Positions 25,112-33,209 of a stretch of 64,000 bases of DNA are shown in pieces (position 1 is the first letter of the stretch; every line of letters starts with the position of its first letter). Location of the stretch: NCBI GenBank assembly GCA_963794605.1, contig CAWCEN010000004.1, positions 1 through 64,000 on the forward strand, read 5' to 3'. The translations under genes were made by a program, and so were the position numbers. The notes beneath the pieces were generated by a model that was not told where the DNA came from, did not search any database, and saw nothing but the letters and a program-made list of their open reading frames with translations. Origin of the DNA: VAXT01 sp963794605. Lineage in GTDB: Bacteria; Actinomycetota; Thermoleophilia; Gaiellales; Gaiellaceae.

Positions 25112-25149
25112 GTCGATTCAGACGCGCAAGGTCGCCGGCGGTTTGCAGA

Positions 25150-26085
25150 ATGGAGGTCGTGCCGAGTCGAGCGACCATCGGAGTCGTGGCCGTCGCCGTC
25201 GCTGCGGGGTTGTGGGGGATGGACGCACTCATCCGGCGGCCGCTTGCCCACTCGACCGAGCCGGCGACAATCGTCTTCGGCGAGCACGTCGTCCTCGTGG
25301 CGGTTCTCCTGCCGGTCGTCCTGGTCGCGCTACCGGCCGTCTGGCGCGCCGGACCGCGGTTCGTGGCCGCGGCCGTTGTCGTAGGCGCGGGCTCGTCGGC
25401 CCTGGCGACGATTCTGTTCACGCAGGCATTCGTCGAGGGAGATCCGGTCACGCCGGTCGTCCTGCAGAAGGTGCAGCCGCTGGTCGCCGTCTCGCTCGCC
25501 GCGGTCATGCTCGGGGAGCGGCCGCGGCCCCGCTTCGGCCTGTTTCTGCTCGGGGGCCTTGTCGGGACATGGCTGATGGCCTTCCCGAGCCCGTTCGACG
25601 TGTCGCTCCACGGTCAGGCGCCCGTGCTCTACGCGCTCATGGCTGCAGCTCTGTGGGCGCTCGGGACCGTTCTCGGTCGCTTCCTTGCGCTCGAGCTTCC
25701 GTTTCAGCAGGTGACGGCCCTGCGCTTCGCCTTTGGGCTTCCGGCCGCGCTTGCGGCGGTGCTCGTGCTCGGGGCGCCCCTCACCGCCTCACTTCACGAC
25801 GAACTCTTCATCGCGCTGCTCGCCCTGGTCACCGGCCTCGTCGCGATCCTTCTCTACTACTACGGCCTGCAGCGCACGACGGCGTCGGTCGCGTCGGTTG
25901 CGGAGCTCGCGTTCCCGGTCGTGGCGATCGCCGTCGGCTATCTCGCCTTCGACGCCACGCTGACGAGCACGCAACTCGCCGGCGTCGCGCTCACGAGCCT
26001 CGTCGTGCTGCTTCTTCCGCGGCGAGGGCCGGCGCTCGTCGCCGAGCGGGCGCCACAGCCCGTCCCGGCCGAGAGCCCAGCCTAG
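25150..26085 (+). CDS. EamA/DMT-superfamily permease
   Basis: 311-aa protein with ten hydrophobic segments in two EamA repeats (about 10-140 and 155-290). Typical features are VLQKVQPLVAVSLAAVMLGERPRP at the end of repeat 1 and the parallel AELAFPVVAIAVGYLAFDA in repeat 2. Members export amino acids or other metabolites; the substrate is unknown. It converges with kynU with a 4-bp overlap of the two stop regions, so it might be an exporter linked to the tryptophan/anthranilate genes, which is speculative. Confidence 0.9.
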   Translation: MEVVPSRATIGVVAVAVAAGLWGMDALIRRPLAHSTEPATIVFGEHVVLVAVLLPVVLVALPAVWRAGPRFVAAAVVVGAGSSALATILFTQAFVEGDPVTPVVLQKVQPLVAVSLAAVMLGERPRPRFGLFLLGGLVGTWLMAFPSPFDVSLHGQAPVLYALMAAALWALGTVLGRFLALELPFQQVTALRFAFGLPAALAAVLVLGAPLTASLHDELFIALLALVTGLVAILLYYYGLQRTTASVASVAELAFPVVAIAVGYLAFDATLTSTQLAGVALTSLVVLLLPRRGPALVAERAPQPVPAESPA

Positions 26086-27221
26086 ACTCGGCCGAGTCGC
26101 TCGATCGCCGTCTCGAGCTGATCGTCCGAGTGGTACGGCGCGGGCCCGAAGCGCAGCCGGCTGCCGCGGCTGTCCGTGACGACGCCCTCGTCGAGCAGCA
26201 GGCGGCTCAGCTCCTCGGCGCGCTCCGACTCGAAGGCGATGAACCCGCCGAAGGCGTCCAGGGGTGTCTCGCGGTCGCGCGTGACGTCCGCGAGGTCGAG
26301 CTCGTCGAAGCGCTCGGCGAGCAGCGTCGTCTGGTGCAGGTAGCTCTCCCGCAGGCGCTCCGGGGTCAGACCCTGCTCGTCGAAGAAGTCGAGCACACGC
26401 GCGGCGCGGTAGTGGCTCGTCGGGTCGTACGTCGACCCGGCGTAGCGCATGCTCCCGTGCGGGTACGGCGTCGCGCCGGGCCCGTGGTCGGCGTGCAGCT
26501 CGTCGAACTCGGCGTACCAGCCGGTGATCGCGGGCCGCAGCTCGTCCGCCTGGGGCGGCAGGCGCAGGAAGCAGTTGCCCTCGCCGAGTTGGAGGTACTT
26601 GTAGCCGCCCCCTACGATCCACGCCCGCTCGAGCCCGGCGATCGTGAACGGCAAGCAGCCGAGCGCGTGGTATGCGTCGACGAGCAGCTCCGTACGCGCC
26701 TCCTCGCACGCTGAGGCCAGCGCAGGCAACTGCGGGACGATCCGCGCGTCCTCGAAGAGCACGGCCGAGACGAGCACCGCGCTCGCCCCCGGAGCCTCGG
26801 CCGCAAGCCGCTCCGCGAGCGTCTCCACGGGCCGCGCCGCGAGCCGGACGACCTCGAGCCCTTCCTCCCTCAGCCGCCCAAGCTGACGCCGCAGCGTGTG
26901 GAACTCGCCGTCGGTGGTGACGAGCTTCGGCCGCTCCCTCAGCGGCAGCGCGGACAGGAACCGCAGCACGAGCTCGTGCGTGTTCGTCGCGAGCGCGACC
27001 GGGGCGCCGGGGTCGTCGAGCAACCGCCGGACCCCGTCGCGCAGCCGCTCCGCCTTCGCGAACGCCCGCTCCCACTTGAGATCCGCATGCTCGGCCGCGT
27101 CCTGCCAGGCCTCGAGCTGCCCCTCGCGCCCGACGTCGGGCCACGCCTGATGCGAGTGCCCGGTCAGCAGCAGCCGCTCGGAGACGCGGAACTCCGAATA
27201 GTGCTCCGCGAGCGGGTTCAA
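26082..27221 (-). CDS. kynU: Kynureninase
   Basis: 379-aa fold-type I PLP enzyme that cleaves L-kynurenine to anthranilate and alanine. FLLTGHS-like LLLTGHSHQAWPD at the N-terminus, ATNTHELVLRFLSAL, DAYHALGCLPF and the PLP lysine in GGGYKYLQLGEGNCFLR match the family. The TTG start at 27221 overlaps the kynA stop (TTGA), so the two enzymes are translationally coupled; the longer in-frame reading upstream is kynA shadow. Last gene of the predicted tryptophan-catabolic operon. Confidence 0.9.
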   Translation of the reverse strand: MNPLAEHYSEFRVSERLLLTGHSHQAWPDVGREGQLEAWQDAAEHADLKWERAFAKAERLRDGVRRLLDDPGAPVALATNTHELVLRFLSALPLRERPKLVTTDGEFHTLRRQLGRLREEGLEVVRLAARPVETLAERLAAEAPGASAVLVSAVLFEDARIVPQLPALASACEEARTELLVDAYHALGCLPFTIAGLERAWIVGGGYKYLQLGEGNCFLRLPPQADELRPAITGWYAEFDELHADHGPGATPYPHGSMRYAGSTYDPTSHYRAARVLDFFDEQGLTPERLRESYLHQTTLLAERFDELDLADVTRDRETPLDAFGGFIAFESERAEELSRLLLDEGVVTDSRGSRLRFGPAPYHSDDQLETAIERLGRV

Positions 27222-28003
27222 AGCTCGCTGCGGACGGCCCAGAGGTCGGGGAAAAACGGCTTGTGCAGCGTCGAACGCAAGTACTCGGCGCCGTACCCGC
27301 CCGTGCCCTGCCGCGTGCCGATCGTCCGCTCGACCATCTTCACGTGGTGGTAGCGCCACTCCATGAAGCCCTCGTCGAAGTCGACGAGCCGCTCTGCGAC
27401 CTGTGCGGGAACAGCGTCTTCGCGGTACGCCCGGAGCAGCGCGGCCTGGACACCTTTCGACTCGGCCACCGGCTGCGTGACGTCTCGCTCGAGCGCCTCC
27501 GTCGGAACCTCGTAGCCCTTCCCGGCCAGGTAGCGCAGGAACGAGTCGTAGACGGACGGCCGTTCCAGCGCCGCCTTCACCTTCTCGTAGTCGATGCTGG
27601 CCTCGTGGTAGGCGGTCAGCACGCCCGGGTCCCGCCGGCCGAGGATCGCCTCGAGCTCCCGGAACTGCCCGGACTGGAAGCCCGACGACGACTCGAGCCG
27701 CTCGCGGAACGACAGGAACTGCACGGGCGTCATCGTCTCGATCACGTCCAGCTGCTGGACGACGAGCTTGAGGATCGTCAGGACTCGCTTGAAGGTCGCG
27801 AACGCCCGCGCGTCGTTGCCCTCCTCCAGCATCCGCTGCAGGTAGCGCAGCTCGTGGATCAGCTGCTTGAACCAGAGCTCGTAGACCTGGTGGACGACGA
27901 TGAAGAGGAGCTCGTCGTGCTCGTCCGACTTCGGCCTCTGGGCGCCGAGAATCTCCTCCAGCGCGAGGTACGACGTGTACGTGAGGGACTTGTCGACGCT
28001 CAA
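27218..28003 (-). CDS. kynA: Tryptophan 2,3-dioxygenase
   Basis: 261-aa haem enzyme that oxidises L-tryptophan to N-formylkynurenine. LTYTSYLALEEIL, DELLFIVVHQVYELWFKQ, FLSFRERLESSSGFQSGQFRELE (substrate region) and RYHHVKMVERTIGTRQGTGG, with the proximal haem His, are family hallmarks. Length is normal for bacterial TDO. The TTG start overlaps the acyl-CoA dehydrogenase stop (TTGA) and its own stop overlaps kynU, placing it firmly inside the operon. Confidence 0.97.
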   Translation of the reverse strand: MSVDKSLTYTSYLALEEILGAQRPKSDEHDELLFIVVHQVYELWFKQLIHELRYLQRMLEEGNDARAFATFKRVLTILKLVVQQLDVIETMTPVQFLSFRERLESSSGFQSGQFRELEAILGRRDPGVLTAYHEASIDYEKVKAALERPSVYDSFLRYLAGKGYEVPTEALERDVTQPVAESKGVQAALLRAYREDAVPAQVAERLVDFDEGFMEWRYHHVKMVERTIGTRQGTGGYGAEYLRSTLHKPFFPDLWAVRSEL

Positions 28004-29088
28004 CCGGCCTCCTTGAAGAGCTCGCGGGCGATGATCTCGCGCTGCACCTCGGACGCACCTTCGTAGATGCGCGGCGCGCGCACCTCGCGGTAGAGGTGCT
28101 CGAGGACGTGGCCCTTCTGGAGGGCGCGGGCTCCGTGCACCTGGATCGCGACGTCGACTGCGCGCTGCGCGGTCTCGGTCGCGAAGAGCTTGGCCATGGC
28201 GGAGGCCTTGCGCACTGGTCGGACACCCGCGTCGTACTTCGTGGCCGCGTCGCGGACGAGGAGTCGCGCCGCTTCGATCTCGGTTGCCACCTCTGCAAGC
28301 TGGTGCGAGACCGCCTGGAACTGGGCCAGCGGCTTGCCGAACGCCTCGCGCTCCTGCGTGTGCGCGACTGCCGCATCGAGCGCCGCCTGGGCCATCCCGA
28401 CCGCGAAGGCGCCGACGCTCGGCCGGAAGAGGTCGAGCGTGTCCATCGCGACCGCGAACCCGCCGTCGATATCACCGAGCACCTGGTCCGCCTCGACACG
28501 GACGCCGTCGAAGTCGAGACGGCCGATCGGATGCGGCGCGAGCAGGTCGAGGTGCTGCCCGGAGAGGCCCTCGCTGTCACGCGGGACGGCGAAGGCCGTG
28601 ATCCCCTTCGGGCCGCTGTCGGAGGTTCGCGCGAAGACGCTGTACACGTCGGCCTCGGGCGCGTTGGAGATCCAGAGCTTCGTGCCGGTCAGGCGAAAGC
28701 CGTCGCGGTTGCGCTTGGCGCGGAGCGTCAGGTTGGCCGCGTCCGAGCCGGCTTCGGGCTCGCTGAGAGCAAATGCGGCGACGATTTCCCCGCGAGCGAG
28801 CCGCGGGATCCACTGCTCGCGGAGCGCAGGCGTGCCGCGGCTGAGAATCGGGTAGCCGCCGAGCCCCTGGAGCGCTAGGGCGGTCTCGGCTTCGGTGCAA
28901 CCGTGTGCGAGACCCTCGCGGAGCTCGCATAGCTCGACCGCCGAGCCCGCGAAGACGAGCTCGAGCAGGCCCTGCTCCCCGAGCGCGCGGACCAGCGGGC
29001 GGTTCAGCCGTCCCGGAGCTCCCTTGGCAGCGATCGGTGCGAAGACCTCGTGACCGAGGCGGTGCGCGCGCTCGAGGACGTCAGCCAT
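28000..29088 (-). CDS. Acyl-CoA dehydrogenase family protein
   Basis: 362-aa FAD enzyme with FALSEPEAGSDAANL and GTKLWISNA (FAD/substrate region), REAFGKPLAQFQAV and the C-terminal YEGASEVQREIIARE, whose Glu sits in the family's catalytic-base region. It probably desaturates an acyl-CoA formed after ring attack in the anthraniloyl-CoA pathway. It overlaps RidA at its start by 8 bp and kynA at its end by 4 bp. Substrate assignment is inferred from context. Confidence 0.9.
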   Translation of the reverse strand: MADVLERAHRLGHEVFAPIAAKGAPGRLNRPLVRALGEQGLLELVFAGSAVELCELREGLAHGCTEAETALALQGLGGYPILSRGTPALREQWIPRLARGEIVAAFALSEPEAGSDAANLTLRAKRNRDGFRLTGTKLWISNAPEADVYSVFARTSDSGPKGITAFAVPRDSEGLSGQHLDLLAPHPIGRLDFDGVRVEADQVLGDIDGGFAVAMDTLDLFRPSVGAFAVGMAQAALDAAVAHTQEREAFGKPLAQFQAVSHQLAEVATEIEAARLLVRDAATKYDAGVRPVRKASAMAKLFATETAQRAVDVAIQVHGARALQKGHVLEHLYREVRAPRIYEGASEVQREIIARELFKEAG

Positions 29089-29458
29089 CGATCACGGCGA
29101 CGCCCATCAACTCGACCCGCGCGTCGGGCTCGAACAGGGCCGAGACGCCGATCAGCGCCATCGCGGGGTAGCGACGTCCGAAGTGCCGACGCCAGACCTC
29201 GCCCAGCTCTTTTGTCGAAGCCCGGTACTCGTCGATGTCGGTCGTGTAGACGACGAGCGAGACCAGCTGGTCGGGCTCGCCTCCGGCCGCTCGTAGGGCC
29301 GTGACGAGCTTGACCGCGGCCGAGTCGAACTGCTCGACGAGCGAGGCGCCCTCGCCGGTCTGGCCGCCGAGGTAGACGCCGCCGGCCGCAACCACGGCGT
29401 GCGCGAACCCGATGGGCTCGGGCAGCTCTGGCGGGTTGACGATCAGCGGCCGGTCCAC
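29081..29458 (-). CDS. RidA/YjgF-family protein
   Basis: 125-aa protein with GGVYLGGQTGEGASLVEQFDSA, LVSLVVYTTDIDEYR and a C-terminal ARVELMGVAVIDG ending; the Arg-Val-Glu pattern resembles enamine/imine deaminases. In this operon, where an amino-bearing ring is degraded, release of ammonia from an enamine or imine intermediate is a natural role; the family has been seen in anthraniloyl-CoA gene clusters. Starts with GTG and overlaps the enoyl-CoA hydratase gene by 16 bp. Confidence 0.88.
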   Translation of the reverse strand: MDRPLIVNPPELPEPIGFAHAVVAAGGVYLGGQTGEGASLVEQFDSAAVKLVTALRAAGGEPDQLVSLVVYTTDIDEYRASTKELGEVWRRHFGRRYPAMALIGVSALFEPDARVELMGVAVIDG

Positions 29459-30270
29459 GCCGGGCTCCGCCCTTCCGTCCAGGCCGCGTAGAACTCGCCG
29501 AAGTCGTCGCTCTTCATGAGGAGCGCCTGCGCGAGCGCCTCCATCTCGACCGCGTCGCCGAGGGCCATGTCCAGCTCGCGCGTGAGGAGGACCTTCGTCG
29601 TCGCGTGGGCGAGGGCGGGGCCGTCGGCGAGGCTCCGGGCGAGCTCACCTGCGGCCGCGGGCAGGTCCTCGTCCTCGACGACACGTGTCGCAAGGCCGAT
29701 CGCGGTCGCGCCTTCCGCGTCGACCTCGCCGCCGAGGAGAAGCAGCTCGGTCGCCTTCCCGAGCCCGACCAGGCGCGGGAGCAGATACGCGGCGCCCATG
29801 TCCGCGCCGGCCAGGCCGACCCGCGTGAAGAGGAAGGCGAACTTCGCGGAGCGTGCGACGAGCCGCAGATCGGCCGCGAGCGCGAGCACGGCCCCCGCTC
29901 CGGCCGCGACCCCGTTCACGGCCGCGACGATCGGCAGCGGCGCCTCCCGCATCGCTTTCACGACGGCGCCGCTCATGCGTGTGAAGTCCAGGAGCTCGCC
30001 GGCGCCCATCCGCTGCAGCTCGCCGATGATCTCCTCGACGTCCCCGCCCGAGCAGAAGCCGCGGCCCTCGCCCGTGAGCACCAGCACCCGCACGTCGCCG
30101 CGGTGTGGCAGCTCGCCGAGCAGGTCGCGCAGGTCGGCATAGACGTCGAACGTGAGTGCGTTCAGCTTGTCCGGCCGCGAAAACGTGACCGTCGCGACGC
30201 CGTCCTCGAGCGAGAGGTCGAAGTTCTGCCAGCGCTCCGTGAACCCGGCCGAGCCGCGGAAGGGGCTCAC
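29443..30270 (-). CDS. Enoyl-CoA hydratase/isomerase family protein
   Basis: 275-aa crotonase-fold protein: VATVTFSRPDKLNALTFD at the N-terminus, the oxyanion-hole segment GEGRGFCSGGDVEE, then VAAVNGVAAGAGAVLALAAD and VGLAGADMGAAYLLPRLVG. It lacks an evident second catalytic Glu in the typical place, so hydratase, isomerase or ring-hydrolase activity cannot be separated. It starts with GTG just downstream of the 98-bp repeat-bearing gap that divides the operon, so it could have its own promoter there. Confidence 0.9.
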   Translation of the reverse strand: MSPFRGSAGFTERWQNFDLSLEDGVATVTFSRPDKLNALTFDVYADLRDLLGELPHRGDVRVLVLTGEGRGFCSGGDVEEIIGELQRMGAGELLDFTRMSGAVVKAMREAPLPIVAAVNGVAAGAGAVLALAADLRLVARSAKFAFLFTRVGLAGADMGAAYLLPRLVGLGKATELLLLGGEVDAEGATAIGLATRVVEDEDLPAAAGELARSLADGPALAHATTKVLLTRELDMALGDAVEMEALAQALLMKSDDFGEFYAAWTEGRSPAWTGR

Positions 30271-30295
30271 GGCCGTAGCTCCGAAGTACGAACGT

Positions 30296-30372
30296 GTCGA
30301 CTGGTCAGTTCCGACGGCCGCACGGGGAAAACCCCGTACGGCCTGAGGGGTGACACCGCAAGCGGCGTCACC
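30296..30372 (+). repeat. Double-hairpin dispersed repeat, copy 4
   Basis: Head GTCGACTGGTCAGTTCCGAC, then hairpin GGCCGCACGGGG-AAAA-CCCCGTACGGCC (30316-30343) and hairpin GGTGACACCGC-AA-GCGGCGTCACC (30349-30372). The second hairpin covers the stop codon of the SDR gene (30368-30370). It is the only intergenic DNA in the ten-gene operon. Confidence 0.8.
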
Positions 30373-31054
30373 GTTGAAGGCCTCCGCCGTCGAGGACGAG
30401 CGTCTGGCCGTTGATCGCCGCGGCCTCGGGCGAGGCGAGGAAAACCACTGCGGCCGCGACCTCGTCCGGCTCGAGCAGCCGCCCGAGCGGGGTCATCGAC
30501 TCCAGCTCGGAGCGCGCCTGGTCAGCCGAGCGACCCGTCTTCGCGACGATGTTCTCCACCGTCCGGTCGGTCATGGCCGTGTCCACGAAGCCCGGACACA
30601 CGGCGTTCGAGGTGACACCCGTTCCTGCAACCTCGGCCGCGGTTGCGCGCATGAGCCCGATGGCAGCGTGCTTCGACGCGCTGTACGCGGCGGTGTAACG
30701 AGCACCCACGAGCCCGGCAATCGAGGCGACGGTCACGATCCGGCCATCTCCGCGCTCGATCATGCCGCCTAGGACGGCACGGGTGCAGAGGAACGCGCCG
30801 GTCGCGTTCACGTCGAGATGCGCGCGCCAGTCGTCGAGCGTCGTGCGGGCGAGCGGTGCTCCGACGGCCAGCCCTGCGTTGTTGACGAGGACGTCGACGC
30901 GGCCAACGTGCTCGAAGAAGGCCTGCACCGCCGCCTCGTCCGTGACGTCGAGCTCATCATGGCCGGGCGCATGGACCTGATCCTCGGCGAACCGCTCGGC
31001 GATCGCCTTCCCGATCCCCTTCGCACCCCCGGTCACGACGACGACGCGGCTCAC
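30368..31054 (-). CDS. Short-chain dehydrogenase/reductase
   Basis: 228-aa classical SDR: TGGAKGIGKAIA (nucleotide-binding), NNAGLAV, catalytic YSASK with the preceding Ser in VASIAG, and CPGFVDTAM. It probably oxidises a 3-hydroxyacyl-CoA or reduces a ring ketone in the aromatic-CoA pathway. The GTG start overlaps the ligase stop (GTGA). Its stop codon lies within the double-hairpin repeat. A longer in-frame reading upstream has no SDR character. Confidence 0.93.
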   Translation of the reverse strand: MSRVVVVTGGAKGIGKAIAERFAEDQVHAPGHDELDVTDEAAVQAFFEHVGRVDVLVNNAGLAVGAPLARTTLDDWRAHLDVNATGAFLCTRAVLGGMIERGDGRIVTVASIAGLVGARYTAAYSASKHAAIGLMRATAAEVAGTGVTSNAVCPGFVDTAMTDRTVENIVAKTGRSADQARSELESMTPLGRLLEPDEVAAAVVFLASPEAAAINGQTLVLDGGGLQR

Positions 31055-32529
31055 GCGGCGAGCGCCTTCCGGTCGAGCTTGCCGGACGGCGTCTTGGGCA
31101 GGTCGTCGACGAACACGACTTCCCGCGGGTACTTGTGCGGCGACAGCCGTTCGCGCACGAAGTCCTGGAGCGCCTGCTCCTCGACCGGTTGCCGGACGAC
31201 GACGTAGGCACGCGGAATCGTCAGGCCGTTCTCTGCGGCGCCGACGACCGCGCACTCGACCACGTCAGGGTGCCCGACGAGGCAGTGCTCGATCTCGGCC
31301 GGCGCGACCCAGATCCCGCCGACCTTGATCAGGTCGTCGACGCGGCCGCGGTACCAGAAGAACCCGTCGTCGTCGCGCCCGAAGAGGTCGCCCGTGTGGA
31401 CGGTGTCGCCGTCGAACGTCGCCTTCGTCTTCTCGTCGTCGCCCCAGTAGTAGAGCGCCGCCGTGTCGCCGGTGACGAGCAGCTCGCCGTTCTCGCCGAG
31501 CTCCGCCTCATAGCCGGGGACGAGCTCGCCCGTCGAGCCGGGTCGCGCGCGGCCGGGACGGTTCGAGATGTAGATGTGGTACAGCTCGCACGAGCCGATC
31601 CCGTCGAGGACCTCGACCCCGAAAGCGTCGAGCCAGCGGTCGTGCAGGTCGCGCGGCAGCGCCTCGCCGGCCGACGTGCACAACCGCAAAGAGGACATGT
31701 CCGGGGTCTGACGCCGGCCATGTCTGACCGAGTCGATCATCTGGGCCATCATCGTGGGCACGTTGACGAGGATCGTCGCGCGATGCTCTGCAATCAGCTC
31801 GAAGATCCGCTCCGGCGTCGTGCGCTCCGGAAAGACGATTCCCGCGCCGCCGACGCCGAACGGGTAGAGCGCGGTCAGGTCGCGCGCGTACCCGAAGAAG
31901 AGCTTCGGGACGGGCAGGACGACGTCGTCCTCGCGGATCCCGAGCACCTCCCGCGCGTACCACTCGTGGCTCAGGACGGGGCTGTGCACCGGATGGACGG
32001 CGCCCTTCGGCTGTCCGGTACTGCCGGTCGTGAACTTCCAGAGGCAGATGTCATCTTTCGTCGTCGATGCGGGCTCGAGCTCGTCGGACATCGAGGCGAG
32101 CCGCTCCCGGAGCGCGTCGTCGACGATGAGGACCTCCCGCTCGCCCGCGACGCTGCGAATCGCAATCTCCGTGCTCTCGTCCGCCACGACGACCTTCGCG
32201 TCGGTGTACTCGAGGTAGTACGCGTAGTCCTTCGGCTGGAGGAACGTGTACGCCTCGGCGGTCACGGCTCCGATCTTCTGCGCGCCGTACCAGAGCGCGA
32301 CGAGCTCGACCGAGTCGCCGAGCACGAGGAGGACCCGATCCTGCGGGCGCACGCCCAGCTCGCGAAGGAGATTTCCGCAGCGGTTCACGAGGCGCGCAAG
32401 CTCCGCGTAGGACGTCCTCCCAGCTGCGCTCAGCAGCGCGGTGCGGTCACCGCGACCCTCCTCGCTGTTCCGGTCGACGAACCAGCTCGCGAGGTTGAGC
32501 TCGCGGGGCAGGTCTGCGTTCGTGATCAT
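31051..32529 (-). CDS. Benzoate/2-aminobenzoate-CoA ligase family protein
   Basis: 492-aa AMP-forming ligase: TTGSTGQPKGAVH (P-loop-like A3 motif), LFFGYARDLTALYPF (typical of aryl-CoA ligases), TSAGEALP, WYRGRVDDLIKVGGIW and PKTPSGKLDRKAL with the C-terminal catalytic Lys. Next to kynureninase the natural substrate is anthranilate, giving anthraniloyl-CoA; benzoate or another aryl acid is possible. The ATG at 32529 overlaps the creatininase-family stop (ATGA). Confidence 0.92.
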   Translation of the reverse strand: MITNADLPRELNLASWFVDRNSEEGRGDRTALLSAAGRTSYAELARLVNRCGNLLRELGVRPQDRVLLVLGDSVELVALWYGAQKIGAVTAEAYTFLQPKDYAYYLEYTDAKVVVADESTEIAIRSVAGEREVLIVDDALRERLASMSDELEPASTTKDDICLWKFTTGSTGQPKGAVHPVHSPVLSHEWYAREVLGIREDDVVLPVPKLFFGYARDLTALYPFGVGGAGIVFPERTTPERIFELIAEHRATILVNVPTMMAQMIDSVRHGRRQTPDMSSLRLCTSAGEALPRDLHDRWLDAFGVEVLDGIGSCELYHIYISNRPGRARPGSTGELVPGYEAELGENGELLVTGDTAALYYWGDDEKTKATFDGDTVHTGDLFGRDDDGFFWYRGRVDDLIKVGGIWVAPAEIEHCLVGHPDVVECAVVGAAENGLTIPRAYVVVRQPVEEQALQDFVRERLSPHKYPREVVFVDDLPKTPSGKLDRKALAA

Positions 32530-33209
32530 TCGGCGACCTCGCGGATCAGCTCGACGAGCATGTCGGTCAGCGTCTCGAACGTCTCGCGACCCTCCTCGGC
32601 GGACGATTCGGCGGGCGCGCCGCAATAGGCCTCGTCCATGCCCATCGCGAGGAAGTCGGTCCGGCCGTCGCGGATCGCGGCGGGCATGTCGACGTGGCGC
32701 TCCTCGAGCGCCTGCATCCGATCGGCGTGGACGAGCTGGGGCCGGTCGGCGAGGACGAGCGACGTCTCGTAGCGGCCCGCGTGGCAGGAGCCGGAGCGGA
32801 ACTCCTCGGTGAGCCGCTCCGCGTTCCTCCGCCGCGTGAGATCGAGGAGCGGGAGCCCCGTGGCCCGCAAAGTCTCGACCTGCTCCGGCTCGAAGTGGCT
32901 GTTGACGAGGACGAGCGGGCCGACGCTCTCGGCGATCTCGGCCACGAGCGAGCTCAGCGTCCCCTCCGAGATCGAGACCGTCCCCGCGAACGCCGAGCCG
33001 TACCGCGTGACCCCATACGCCATCGCCGGCAGGACGAGCACCGGGATCTCGCCCGCGAGCCGCTCCGCCGCGCGCTCGCAGATCCCGACCGAGATCACCG
33101 TGTCGGTCGAGAGCGGCGCGTGCGGCCCGTGCGGCTCGGTCGCCCCCAACGGCAACAGATGCACCGCGTTTTCAGGCACGTCCGGATAGGCCAGCTCCTC
33201 GAGGTTCAC
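32526..33209 (-). CDS. Creatininase-family amidohydrolase
   Basis: 227-aa protein with the creatinine amidohydrolase metal-site pattern LLPLGATEPHGPHAPLSTDT, then VLPAMAYGVTRYG, VLVNSHFEPEQ and SCHAGRYETSLVL. Members hydrolyse amide or formamide bonds with two metals. The cluster has tryptophan dioxygenase and kynureninase but no recognised kynurenine formamidase (KynB), so this protein is a candidate for the missing N-formylkynurenine hydrolysis; that is inference. GTG start overlapping the monooxygenase stop (GTGA). Confidence 0.88.
   Translation of the reverse strand: MNLEELAYPDVPENAVHLLPLGATEPHGPHAPLSTDTVISVGICERAAERLAGEIPVLVLPAMAYGVTRYGSAFAGTVSISEGTLSSLVAEIAESVGPLVLVNSHFEPEQVETLRATGLPLLDLTRRRNAERLTEEFRSGSCHAGRYETSLVLADRPQLVHADRMQALEERHVDMPAAIRDGRTDFLAMGMDEAYCGAPAESSAEEGRETFETLTDMLVELIREVAE

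Noticed and set aside
26360..26376. GGGGTCAGACCCTG inside kynU as another palindrome element
   Set aside because: It encodes conserved kynureninase residues (QGLTPE) in frame, so it is probably coincidence.
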